DNA of 15,514 nucleotides from Paraprevotella stercoravium (GCA_018883665.1 JAHLFU010000074.1:1-15514); one strand, 5' to 3'; positions 6,640 through 13,680 are shown, counted from the first letter of the stretch. The notes: generated from the sequence alone by a model not told the origin. Program-made: numbers and translations.

Positions 6640-8031
6640 ATGTTTGAATGTATCAAGGAAAACAGGAAATGCAATGAACGGACAGTGAAAAGCATTGCCC
6701 TGTTTCTTGTCTTATCCAGTTACTTTATCACAGCAATAGATGGCTCTATTGTCATCACCGGGTTGAAGAGAATTGCGGAGGACTTGCAGTTGTCAAGTGT
6801 ATCCTTGTCATGGGTGCAAAACGCCTATGTGCTAGTATTTGGCGGATTCATGCTGCTGGGAGGACGGTTGGGTGATACGCTCGGACGGAAACGGATGTTC
6901 AATCTTTCATTGATGCTGTTTGGCTTCGGGTCACTGGGTGCAGGGGTGGCTCCTTCGGCAGGAATCATGATTGCCGCACGGTTTGTACAAGGTGTCGGGG
7001 CGGCAGTCATGGCACCTGCGGCATTGGCATTGATAATGGACTACTTGGAAGGGGAAAAACGGACGAAAGCCGTAGCTTGGTACGGTTCTATATCGGGAAT
7101 AGGTCTGTGTTTCGGGCTTATTATTGGAGGTGCGGTTACAACGTATCTTACGTGGAGGGACGGATTCCTGATAAATGTGCCGATAGTCGGCGTCATGCTT
7201 TTCCTTTCCGTGAAATATCTGCTCAATGCCGACTTGACAAAGCATCGTTTCGACATAATCGGCACACTACTGTCGGTGGCTGGCGTGTTTTGCGTAATCT
7301 ATGCCATAGACGGAGCATCAGCTGTAGCTTTATGGCTCGTGTCGGGCATTGTACTTCTTACCCTGTTGGTACATGCCGAACAAAAAGCCCCTATGCCCAT
7401 CATGCCTTTGTCCTTGTTCCACAGCCGTACAAGAAGGAACGCATACGTGGCAAGGGCGTTGCTCATCGCCGCCTTGATGGGGTATAATTTCTTCATATCC
7501 GAATTCATGCAGGATGCATTCCACTTTACCCCCTTATTGACCGGACTGGCGTTCCTGCCAATGACTATCACCACATTTTTAGGTGCGGTGGAAGTCCCCA
7601 AATTAGTGCATAAATATGGCAATAAGAAAATCTTGTATGTCGGTTTGTCTCTTGTTCTTTTAGGCTTCTTTTTGCTCTTGTCCTTGGCTGTTGGAAAATC
7701 ATATCTATACGGGATAGCTTTTCCTATGCTGTTTATTGGTATCGGGCAAGGGTTGGCTATGAGTCCGCTGACCAATTTGGGGATAGAAGATGTTGACAAG
7801 CGTGATTCCGGTGCGGCATCCGGATTGGTCAATGCCTCTCATCAGATAGGAGGTGCATTGGGACTTTCGTTGATGACAGCGGCAAGCAATGGTGTCGTAG
7901 ATGCAGGAATGCGTTGTCATATAGGCATGGCCGTGGCTCTCGTTTGTATCATACTGGCCTTGGGAATTTCGGCTTTCCCGTCTATGCGCTATCTGTATAC
8001 ACTAAAAGCAGGCGGCTCAAAACATCGCTAA
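6640..8031 (+). CDS. MFS exporter of the DHA2 (EmrB/QacA-like) type
   Basis: A hydrophobic protein of 463 aa from the ATG at 6640. A TTG at 6610 extends the frame, but it overlaps the end of the cyclophilin-like gene and adds a polar stretch, so the ATG is preferred. Signatures are AIDGSIVITGLKRI in the first membrane helix (the DHA2 pattern D-x-T/S-I-V-x-x-A), GGRLGDTLGRKRMF in the first cytoplasmic loop (MFS motif A) and GSISGIGLCFGLIIGGAV in helix 5 (the antiporter motif C region). Hydrophobic segments suggest 12-14 helices across the inner membrane. Such proteins expel drugs or toxic small molecules by proton antiport. The gene follows the readthrough end of the cyclophilin-like gene by 16 nt and belongs to the same cluster, consistent with export of a compound handled by the reductases. 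The specific substrate is unknown. Confidence 0.9.
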   Translation: MFECIKENRKCNERTVKSIALFLVLSSYFITAIDGSIVITGLKRIAEDLQLSSVSLSWVQNAYVLVFGGFMLLGGRLGDTLGRKRMFNLSLMLFGFGSLGAGVAPSAGIMIAARFVQGVGAAVMAPAALALIMDYLEGEKRTKAVAWYGSISGIGLCFGLIIGGAVTTYLTWRDGFLINVPIVGVMLFLSVKYLLNADLTKHRFDIIGTLLSVAGVFCVIYAIDGASAVALWLVSGIVLLTLLVHAEQKAPMPIMPLSLFHSRTRRNAYVARALLIAALMGYNFFISEFMQDAFHFTPLLTGLAFLPMTITTFLGAVEVPKLVHKYGNKKILYVGLSLVLLGFFLLLSLAVGKSYLYGIAFPMLFIGIGQGLAMSPLTNLGIEDVDKRDSGAASGLVNASHQIGGALGLSLMTAASNGVVDAGMRCHIGMAVALVCIILALGISAFPSMRYLYTLKAGGSKHR

Positions 8032-8100
8032 AGGTAAATAACCGAAAAAAGGTATAAATAACCCGTCTTTTTGTATAACTGCATTGTCAATTGATTATCT

Positions 8101-8108
8101 TAATTTTG
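8101..8108 (+). promoter_or_regulatory. -7 box ahead of the tandem reductases
   Basis: TAATTTTG fits TAnnTTTG within the 123-bp gap after the transporter gene and lies 46 nt before the ATG at 8155. This suggests the last two genes can be transcribed separately. No properly spaced -33 element was seen. Confidence 0.4.
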
Positions 8109-8154
8109 TATCGTCATTAAAAACAGGAAAAAGAATATTAAAATACGAATAGAA

Positions 8155-9003
8155 ATGAAAGAAGTAAAATTGAACAACGGAGTGACGATGCCGGCCATCG
8201 GCTTCGGCGTATTCCAGATTCCGGTAAACGAGACTGAAAAAGTGGTTAGCGATGCGTTGGAAGTCGGCTACCGGATGATAGACACGGCTGCCTCTTATTT
8301 CAACGAGGAGCAAGTGGGCAATGCCATCCGCCGCAGTGGATTGAAACGCGAGGACTTGTTCATCACCACCAAACTGTGGGTGCAGGACTATGAGTACGAT
8401 GACACCCTGCGTGCTTTCGACAAGTCGATGAAACTTTTGGGGCTGGATTACTTGGACCTCTACCTGCTGCACAAGCCTTACGGCAATTACTATGCGGCTT
8501 GGCGGGCTTGCGAAAGATTGTACAAGGAGGGGCGCATCCGTGCCATCGGCATCACCAGTTTTTGGAGCGAGCGGGTACAAGACCTCTTCCTGCACAACGA
8601 GGTGAAACCTGCCGTCAACCAATTAGAGACCCATCCGTTCTTTCAGCAGAAAGAAGCCAATGCTTTCCTGCGCCAGGAAGGTATCGTACACGAGGCATGG
8701 GCACCGTTTGCCGAAGGGAAAAACGACATCTTCCACAACCCCGTGCTGCAAACCATTGCGAAGCATCACGACAAGACAGTGGGCAATGTCATCCTGCGTT
8801 GGCTGAACCAGCGCGGCATCATCATCATCCCGAAAAGTGTTCGCAAGGAACGGATGATAGAAAACTTGAATATCTTTGATTTCACGCTTACGGATGAGGA
8901 TATGAAAGCCATCTCCGGACTGGACACGGGCAAAAGCCCCATTTATGACGACATGGACTTACCTACCGTAAGAGGATTCGGAACTTATAAAATACATGAC
9001 TGA
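8155..9003 (+). CDS. Aldo/keto reductase, 2,5-diketo-D-gluconate reductase type (first of tandem pair)
   Basis: A 282-aa reductase with the short-AKR pattern LNNGVTMPAIGFGVFQIP at the N-terminus. The catalytic residues are Asp43 and Tyr48 (MIDTAASYFNEE), Lys73 (ITTKLW) and His106 (YLLHKP). The motifs IPKSVRKERMIENLNIFDF and LTDEDMKAISGLDTG are the usual NADP-binding and C-terminal signatures. Close relatives are annotated as 2,5-diketo-D-gluconate reductases but act on many carbonyls, so the substrate is open. HKP replaces the common HQP/HWP after the catalytic His, which may tune specificity. The stop codon lies inside the start region of the next gene (an 8-bp overlap if that gene starts at 8996), showing an operon with coupled translation. 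It and its neighbour are clearly paralogous. The protein is cytoplasmic. Confidence 0.93.
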   Translation: MKEVKLNNGVTMPAIGFGVFQIPVNETEKVVSDALEVGYRMIDTAASYFNEEQVGNAIRRSGLKREDLFITTKLWVQDYEYDDTLRAFDKSMKLLGLDYLDLYLLHKPYGNYYAAWRACERLYKEGRIRAIGITSFWSERVQDLFLHNEVKPAVNQLETHPFFQQKEANAFLRQEGIVHEAWAPFAEGKNDIFHNPVLQTIAKHHDKTVGNVILRWLNQRGIIIIPKSVRKERMIENLNIFDFTLTDEDMKAISGLDTGKSPIYDDMDLPTVRGFGTYKIHD

Positions 9004-9862
9004 TATGAAAACGATTAAACTGAACAACGGCGTTGAGATGCCGATGTTGGGCTACGGTGTATTCCTCGTCAGCCCGGAAGAGTGCGAACGTTGTGTGTTG
9101 GATGCCATCAGCGTAGGTTATCGCCTGATAGACACGGCACAGGCTTATTACAACGAGGAAGGTGTGGGCGCAGCTATCAGCAAATGTGGCGTACCCCGGA
9201 ACGAGCTGTTCCTTACAACCAAGGTATGGATTTCCAATGCAGGCGAAGCAAACGCAGCCCGAAGCATAGACGAATCGCTCCACAAATTGAAGACAGATTA
9301 CGTTGACCTCTTGCTTATCCACCAACCTTTCGGAGACTATTACGGGACTTACCGTGCACTGGAAAAGGCCTACAAAGAGGGCAAAGCTCGTGCCATCGGT
9401 TTGAGTAATTTCTACGATGCCCGTTTTGTGGATTTGGTGGAAAACATGGAGGTGAAACCAGCCGTGCTGCAACTGGAAACTCACGTTTTCTCCCAACAGC
9501 GAAAAATGCGTGAACTCATTAAGGATTACGGTACGCAGTTAATGGCATGGGGACCGCTTGCACAAGGAACTGACGGCATTTTTACCAACGAGACCTTGAA
9601 AGCCATCGGAGACAAATATGGTAAGACCAATGCGCAAGTAGCCTTGAAGTTTTTGCTCAACGAAGGCATTGTAGCCATACCGAAATCTACTCATAAGGAA
9701 CGTATGGCAAGCAATCTCGCCATTGATGATTTCAAGTTATCAGAAGAAGATATGGAAACCATACGCAAGATGGACACAGGCAAATTGAAAGTGGACTTCA
9801 ATGACCCGGCAATGGCCAAATATCTTATTAACTACGATAAGAATTTTAACCCGAATAAATGA
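8996..9862 (+). CDS. Aldo/keto reductase, 2,5-diketo-D-gluconate reductase type (second of tandem pair)
   Basis: A 288-aa paralogue of the preceding gene. The start may be ATG 8996 or ATG 9005; the latter gives MKTIKLNNGVEMP, which aligns with the start of the upstream reductase. The catalytic tetrad is complete: Asp46 and Tyr51 (LIDTAQAYYNEE), Lys76 (LTTKVW) and His109 (LLIHQP). Cofactor motifs IPKSTHKERMASNLAIDDF and LSEEDMETIRKMDTG are present. The pair could cover two substrates, or two steps, of one detoxification or sugar-acid pathway. It is the last gene of the cluster and is followed by a long hairpin at 9886-9926. Function beyond NADPH-dependent carbonyl reduction is not inferable. 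Confidence 0.93.
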   Translation: MTDMKTIKLNNGVEMPMLGYGVFLVSPEECERCVLDAISVGYRLIDTAQAYYNEEGVGAAISKCGVPRNELFLTTKVWISNAGEANAARSIDESLHKLKTDYVDLLLIHQPFGDYYGTYRALEKAYKEGKARAIGLSNFYDARFVDLVENMEVKPAVLQLETHVFSQQRKMRELIKDYGTQLMAWGPLAQGTDGIFTNETLKAIGDKYGKTNAQVALKFLLNEGIVAIPKSTHKERMASNLAIDDFKLSEEDMETIRKMDTGKLKVDFNDPAMAKYLINYDKNFNPNK

Positions 9863-9885
9863 TAAAAGGTGACGGTCTTTGTATA

Positions 9886-9926
9886 TTTACGGCAAAGGGA
9901 TACATTTAATATCCCTCTGTCGTAAA
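9886..9926. terminator. Long hairpin between convergent genes
   Basis: Arms 9886-9902 and 9910-9926 pair over 17 positions with one G-T wobble and one A-C mismatch, around a 7-nt loop. It lies 24 nt after the reductase stop and ahead of the convergent truncated gene. There is no strong T-run on either side, so it may be a weak bidirectional terminator or an mRNA-stabilising 3' hairpin. Confidence 0.55.
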
Positions 9927-9951
9927 TTGTAAATGCAAATAGAATTACAAA

Positions 9952-10266
9952 TTATTCCCCTTGTTGCCTGATTTTATCTTGCACCAGGCTGTCGGATACA
10001 GCATTCAAGTCCCTGTCATAGCCGTCAGCCTCTTGGCGCAGCCATTCAATGGTTTCCTCGTCACGCCGGATGTCGAACACATCGTTTAGCCAAAGGATGG
10101 TCTTTGCGTTGCATCCTCCCCATGAACGGATAACACGGAACTTCAAAGCATCGTCCGCATATTGGCGTTTGGACTTCCAGAGTTCGATGTTTCCCCAGAC
10201 GGAGAGGCTGCACACGACGCCCATGCCGACCAAAAGAGTAAAGCCAAGCCTTTGTTTTGATTGAAA
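9952..10266 (-). pseudogene. Membrane-anchored mobile-element protein, 5' truncated
   Basis: The frame runs from a TGA at 10267-10269 to the TAA at 9952 and has no good start codon at its 5' end (the first ATGs, near 10227, fall inside the hydrophobic segment). It encodes a hydrophobic helix (LGFTLLVGMGVVCSLSVWGN) followed by a soluble, charged domain (KSKRQYADDALKFRVIRSWG, WLNDVFDIRRDEETIEWLRQ, DGYDRDLNAVSDSLVQDKIR). I believe similar one-helix proteins accompany relaxase genes in Bacteroidales elements, but cannot confirm this from the sequence. The 5' end stops within a few bases of the IS110 left end, so the IS, or a deletion next to it, removed the N-terminus. Together with the relaxase on the other side of the IS, it suggests a mobilization locus that lost a segment at the insertion. 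Confidence 0.6.
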
Positions 10267-10271
10267 TCAGA

Positions 10272-10281
10272 ATGGAACACA
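10272..10281. repeat. IS110 left subterminal inverted repeat
   Basis: ATGGAACACA, the perfect reverse complement of 11874-11883 at the other end of the element. Confidence 0.6.
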
Positions 10282-10318
10282 AAACGTTTCCACCGCCTTC
10301 GGCGGCAGAAACGTTTTT
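10281..10318 (+). terminator. GC-rich hairpin at the IS left end
   Basis: Outer arms AAAACGTTTC (10281-10290) and GAAACGTTTT (10308-10317) pair perfectly. An inner CCGCC-TTC-GGCGG stem caps them, with 2-nt bulges either side and T residues at the 3' end. It would shield the transposase from outside transcription, as many IS ends do, or could be part of the recombinase-binding end. Confidence 0.6.
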
Positions 10319-10321
10319 AGT

Positions 10322-10329
10322 TACCTTTG
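10322..10329 (+). promoter_or_regulatory. -7 box within the IS leader
   Basis: TACCTTTG fits TAnnTTTG. Transcription would begin around 10336, exactly where the structured leader segment starts, so it could drive both a guide RNA and the transposase mRNA. Confidence 0.45.
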
Positions 10330-10333
10330 CTGT

Positions 10334-10469
10334 AGGCATAAGAAGCAAGCCGGTTTTTTCTTGGGCTTTTAATCCCACAAAAGAGTATGGCTCCTTGTCC
10401 TGCGAATTGAAGATTGGTCGTTGGAGCCCGTATAGAAGAATGCTCATTGACAGGACATGGCTTATGCCT
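10334..10469 (+). ncRNA. Candidate IS110 bridge RNA
   Basis: IS110-group elements are known to encode a guide (bridge) RNA of roughly 150-200 nt in the noncoding end before the recombinase gene. Here that region has a perfect 9-bp closing stem (AGGCATAAG 10334-10342 with CTTATGCCT 10461-10469). It encloses a stem AAGCC/GGCTT (10347-10351, 10364-10368) and a stem GGCTCC/GGAGCC (10389-10394, 10423-10428) with a 28-nt loop. TGTCCTG (10396-10402) can also pair with CAGGACA (10451-10457). Two internal loops inside a closed structure match the general plan of target- and donor-binding loops. Guide-to-target matching was not demonstrated. Confidence 0.45.
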
Positions 10470-10500
10470 TTATCCATCAACAACAGTAACAATTATTATC

Positions 10501-11885
10501 ATGGCAAAGAAAGCAAAAAAGTCAAGACGGCCAAAGGTGCGGAACTTCGGATAGTCAATCCCGATGCGGCGGGGATAGACATCGCGGACGGTATCATGCA
10601 AGTTTGCGTCCCTGCCGACCGCTCCAAGGACAACAACCGCGCGTTCGGAGCGTATACATCCGACCTGCACGCCATCTCGGCATGGCTCAGAGAGTGTGGC
10701 ATAAAGACAGTCGCAATGGAATCCACCGGGGTTTACTGGATACCGCTGTTCTGCCGTCTTCAGGAGGACGGGATGGATGTCGTATTGACCAACGCAAGGG
10801 ACGTGAAGAACATAACGGAGAGGAAAACCGACGAGTCGGATGCCGAATGGCTGATGTTGCTGCACCAGTACGGGTTGCTCAAGGCAAGTTTCCAACCGCA
10901 CAACGACGCCAAACGGATGAGGACACTCACCCGTCATCGTGACACCCTCTCCCGTGAGGCTTCAAGCATAGTCCTGCGTATGCAGAAAGCCATGCAGCAG
11001 ATGAACATAAAACTTACGCTTGTCCTGTCTGACATTACGGGAAAATCCGGCATACGTATCATCGAGGCCATTCTTGCAGGTGAACGTGACCCCAAGAAAC
11101 TTGCGGACTTGGCCGACATCCAGTGCAAGACTCCGAAAGAGGAAATAGCCAAGGCGCTTGAGGGCAACTGGGAAGAAGACCTCCTGTTTGTCCTCAGGCA
11201 AAACTATGACACTTTCAAGCATTTTTGCGCCCAACTTGACCGATGCGACACGGAACTGGAGAAACTTATGGAAAACTATCGCACGGAGGTTGCCGGAACA
11301 GGGCGTCCGTCATACAGTCCGACGAAAAAACGTTGTGACTATCACAAGCGTAAACGGAATGTAGGCTTCGATGTGGAAAGAAAGGCATATGACATGTGGG
11401 GAGTGAATGTCTTTGAGATACCCGGAATAAGCCACCTGACCGCACTTGGACTGATGAGTGAGTTGGGACACGACTTTACCCGGAAGTTTCCATCTTCCAA
11501 ACAGTTTTGCTGTTGGTGCAACATCGCACCGAATACCAAAATATCAGGAGGGAAAAGAATATCAAGCCACGTGCCACACCGTCGGAACAATGTCGGATTG
11601 ATTTTTAGAAGTATCGCTTCTTCTCTCGCCAATGCGAAGAACCAGTTGGGAAACTTCTACCGCAGGATACGTTCACGGGCCGGAGGTAAAGCCGCAGTCA
11701 TTGCCACCGCCCACAAGGTCGCTGAGATATTCTTTGCCATGGTTGCAAACCAGACAACTTATAATCCGGAAAAAGTAGGTATAGACGAGAAAGTATTACT
11801 CGAAAAACGGATTGCGAGATACAAGCGTGAATTAGAACGGATTACAGGAATGCATATTGAAATAGGCAATGCATGTGTTCCATAG
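10501..11885 (+). CDS. IS110-family transposase (DEDD recombinase), probable frameshift at the start
   Basis: The long frame ending at TAG 11883-11885 encodes both IS110 domains. The N-terminal RuvC-like DEDD domain has AAGIDIADG (Asp codon at 10578), VAMESTGVYW (Glu codon at 10719) and KTDESDAEW (Asp codons at 10830 and 10839). The C-terminal Transposase_20 domain has FEIPGISHLTALGLMSELG and SGGKRISSHVPHRRNNVG, which carries the candidate serine nucleophile. The natural start looks like ATG 10501 (MAKKAKKS), but that frame stops after 17 codons. Adding one A in the A-rich stretch 10515-10525 joins it to KTAKGAELRIVNPDAAGIDIA and gives about 461 aa. As written, translation in the main frame needs an upstream ATG (10440 or 10464) that lies inside the putative bridge RNA. 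Later in-frame starts lose the first catalytic Asp. The element may therefore be inactive. Confidence 0.85.
11874..11883. repeat. IS110 right subterminal inverted repeat
   Basis: TGTGTTCCAT, the perfect reverse complement of 10272-10281. It includes the last codons and the first base of the TAG stop of the transposase gene, so coding and end-recognition sequences overlap. Confidence 0.6.
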
Positions 11886-11886
11886 A

Positions 11887-12248
11887 AGAACCGACCTTTG
11901 CCACGAATGCGGCTTTCGCTTCTGTCTTGGCTACTTCCAGTTTCTCCGACTTGACTTCCTGCCTTACCTCGTCAAGCTGTTGCTCTGCCTGTTGCTGCTC
12001 TGTCTGTAACTGTTGCACATTGGCTTCAAGCTCTCCCGTCTGCCGTTTCAGTTCACGGTAGTATTGGGCGGTAGTGGTATGCCGTGCTTCCGAACCTCGT
12101 ATGCCACGCTGCAATCCGTACTTCGCCATCACTGCGGCGTAGCTGTCGTGGTAGGCGACAAGCCGTCCACGGGTCAGGAGGTCATCGGCGCACAGGCGTA
12201 CGGCGTTGGCTTTCTTGCGGTAGGTGCGTTTGCCGTCTGTCTGCTTCT
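11887..12248. repeat. Right copy of 362-bp divergent direct repeat (relaxase segment)
   Basis: Partner of 384-745: same orientation and reading frame, no gaps, about 85% identical by manual count. It begins exactly where the IS right end stops. Confidence 0.8.
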
Positions 12249-12801
12249 TCCTTGCTTTCCTGCGCTCTCCCGTCACTATCGGCACGACCGTGGCGTGGAT
12301 GTGCGGCGTGTGCTCGTCCATGTGCAGTACTGCCGAAACAGTGTTCTCTTTTCCGAATGTGCGGTGCAGCCATTGCAGGTTGTCATCGCACCATTCGTTT
12401 AGTCTGCCCTCGTCCTGCACTCTCTCCATGTCCTCGTGCGTACCCGAAAGCACGATGCGGATTGCCCTCACTTGGTTGGGTGTTATCTTCCTTTTGATGC
12501 CAGCCGTGCGGATGCGGTGGCTTATTGCTTCGGTGCGGTCTGCCACGCCGTCGGGGAATCGCACCAGCTCACGGTTGAGGTAGGTGCGTGTAGGGTCTGC
12601 ATTCTTGGGCGTGGTCTTGCGTTCTATATGGTCGGATGCGCCCGTGTCAGCCGAACCTTTCGCCTTGTTGATTTGGATGCTTATGTATCCCATGTTTGTT
12701 TCTTGTTTTTTTGGTTCTACAAATTGTTTGTCGGTATCCGTCCGCCTGCGGTCGTGCCGCACGGGGCAAACGGGGGTGTCCAGAGGGGTGTAACCCCGTT
12801 G

Positions 12802-12861
12802 GCTCATTAGGGTGTTTTTAGCATGAGCGAAGCGGTGCGTGAAGAAAACGCCCTAATGAGC
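12802..12861. other. Candidate oriT hairpin upstream of the relaxase gene
   Basis: Two 17-nt arms, GCTCATTAGGGTGTTTT (12802-12818) and AAAACGCCCTAATGAGC (12845-12861), are complementary except for one G-T wobble, with a 26-nt intervening segment. It lies about 110 bp before the relaxase ATG. MobV relaxases act on an inverted-repeat oriT close upstream of their gene, so this is the best oriT candidate. The nick site cannot be read from the sequence. A GGGGT/ACCCC mini-palindrome (12785-12797) lies alongside. Confidence 0.45.
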
Positions 12862-13117
12862 TATGGCTTTTTGTTCCCCAAAAGCCTGCGGCGGTGTCGG
12901 TGGTGATGTCAGCGGACATTGGTTGCCTTTTTCGTTTCGCCAGCGATGAGGGCTTTCCCTTGTCGGTCGGCAGGACGGAAGTCCGTCCGACCAGCCGGCG
13001 GATAGCGGCGTTCACCTCTGTTGCTTCCCCGGCGGACTTGTTGAGGGGTGAAAAAGCGTTGAACTGTTGAATTGTACACATAACAGCTTGATATATTGCA
13101 AAATACATTCTAAACAA
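12818..13117 (-). CDS. Doubtful small basic protein overlapping the oriT region
   Basis: An open frame of 99 codons (or 87 from the ATG at 13081, giving MCTIQQFNAFSPLN). The product is rich in Ser, Thr, Arg and Lys, with no hydrophobic core, domain or membrane segment that I recognise. Its C-terminal 15 or so codons are the oriT-like hairpin itself, and an inverted repeat (GGTCGG 12965-12970, CCGACC 12987-12992) lies within it. In favour of a gene: same strand and position as the accessory genes before relaxases, and an open GC-rich frame. Against: low-complexity composition and overlap with structured DNA. It may be an accidental frame in a DNA-processing region. Confidence 0.3.
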   Translation of the reverse strand: MFRMYFAIYQAVMCTIQQFNAFSPLNKSAGEATEVNAAIRRLVGRTSVLPTDKGKPSSLAKRKRQPMSADITTDTAAGFWGTKSHSSLGRFLHAPLRSC

Positions 13118-13294
13118 TCTCTAAACAAAAGCGTACCGCCCAACAAACGGATGCGAAAAGAAAAGGCAAGGTTGATGGTGTGTACCGTTGCTTCTTCTTT
13201 TCATCAGCCGTTGTGTGTTGTTGACGGTTTGTTGAGGTTGCATATTCTTATATACCAATACTTTATTACCCTTATTCAACAATTCAACAGAATA

Positions 13295-13648
13295 TCAAAG
13301 ATTTTCCAGCAGCCCTTTCGTGACGGTGTAATACCTGCCCACGCTTCTTCGGGTCTGGTAACGGTCATTGCCGCCGTATTGGTAGGCGGTATAGGTAAGA
13401 CCATTGGGTGCAGGTGTCAGCTTCCAGCACTCCTGCACTACTTTCCGCATCTGCGATTTCTCCACCTTGACTTGTGAGCAGACCAGTAACGGGATGATGT
13501 CATTGAGGCAAAAAGAAACAGACTCCACATTCATCTTTGCCATGATGTCAAGCAGCAGTTCTGCCATTTCTATCTCCAGACTATTACGGTTGCTTCGGAT
13601 TATCTTCCGCATGGCATCCGTCTCCAGCAGCTTCGGGTTGAACCACAT
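13295..13648 (-). CDS. Hypothetical element-backbone protein, probably N-terminally truncated
   Basis: A 117-aa frame from ATG 13648 with no family I recognise. It has an amphipathic helical first half (DAMRKIIRSNRNSLEIEMAE, LLLDIMAKM) and a basic second half (VEKSQMRKVVQECWKL, TRRSVGRYYTVTKGLLENL) that would suit a small winged-helix or DNA-binding domain. Protein-like sequence (ARQLSTEKESR) continues in frame above the ATG until a stop just before the end of the LRR gene at 13681. This suggests that a longer gene was cut when the LRR cargo arrived. Codon use is GC-richer than the LRR gene and like the relaxase region, so it belongs to the element backbone. A role in replication or mobilization is possible from position but unproven. 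Confidence 0.6.
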   Translation of the reverse strand: MWFNPKLLETDAMRKIIRSNRNSLEIEMAELLLDIMAKMNVESVSFCLNDIIPLLVCSQVKVEKSQMRKVVQECWKLTPAPNGLTYTAYQYGGNDRYQTRRSVGRYYTVTKGLLENL

Positions 13649-13680
13649 GCGGCTTTCCTTTTCGGTGGACAGCTGTCTCG

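Larger units (their letters stand above)
10262..11886 (+). mobile_element. IS110-family insertion sequence
   Basis: The element contains one DEDD-type transposase gene with a noncoding leader of about 230 bp and almost no sequence after the stop codon. The right end is placed at 11884-11886 because relaxase homology resumes at 11887. The left end lies between about 10262 and 10272, where the truncated gene stops. A perfect 10-bp inverted repeat marks both ends (ATGGAACACA at 10272-10281, TGTGTTCCAT at 11874-11883). IS110 elements insert by a DEDD/serine recombinase guided by a bridge RNA and usually make no target duplication, and none is seen here. The exact boundaries are uncertain by about 10 bp. 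Confidence 0.78.
11842..12693 (-). pseudogene. MobV-type relaxase, N-terminal part, truncated by the IS
   Basis: From ATG 12693 the protein starts MGYISIQINKAKG and carries Mob_Pre (PF01076) motifs: DHIERKTTPKNADPTRTYLN (21-40) and the metal-binding HMDEHTPHIH (124-133), where the three His coordinate the nicking-site ion. A GTYRKKAN-like linker and the RGIRGSEARHTTTAQYY block follow, then a Glu/Gln-rich coiled coil. Native sequence ends at about residue 268, and the last 14 or so residues (EHMHCLFQYAFL) come from the IS right end. The frame is open upstream to 12807, but those 38 residues are encoded by noncoding-looking repeat DNA, so 12693 is preferred. Relaxases of this type nick oriT and pilot mobilizable DNA through a helper conjugation apparatus. 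The catalytic domain is intact and only the C-terminal tail is lost, so residual activity is possible. Confidence 0.85.

Noticed and set aside
7299..7832. 177-aa minus-strand open frame opposite the MFS gene
   Set aside because: Antisense shadow of a transmembrane coding sequence; no homology-like motifs.
8095..8622. 175-aa minus-strand open frame opposite the reductase at 8155
   Set aside because: Antisense of a conserved catalytic barrel; the plus frame holds all the AKR motifs.
12013..12810. Several plus-strand frames of 119-137 codons opposite the right relaxase
   Set aside because: GC-rich antisense shadows; the minus strand carries the relaxase metal motif and is clearly coding.
13064..13290. 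11-bp inverted repeat CTGTTGAATTG/CAATTCAACAG flanking a 205-bp noncoding stretch
   Set aside because: Simple AT-rich sequence, no gene between the arms and no other sign of a mobile element; likely chance or a minor backbone feature.
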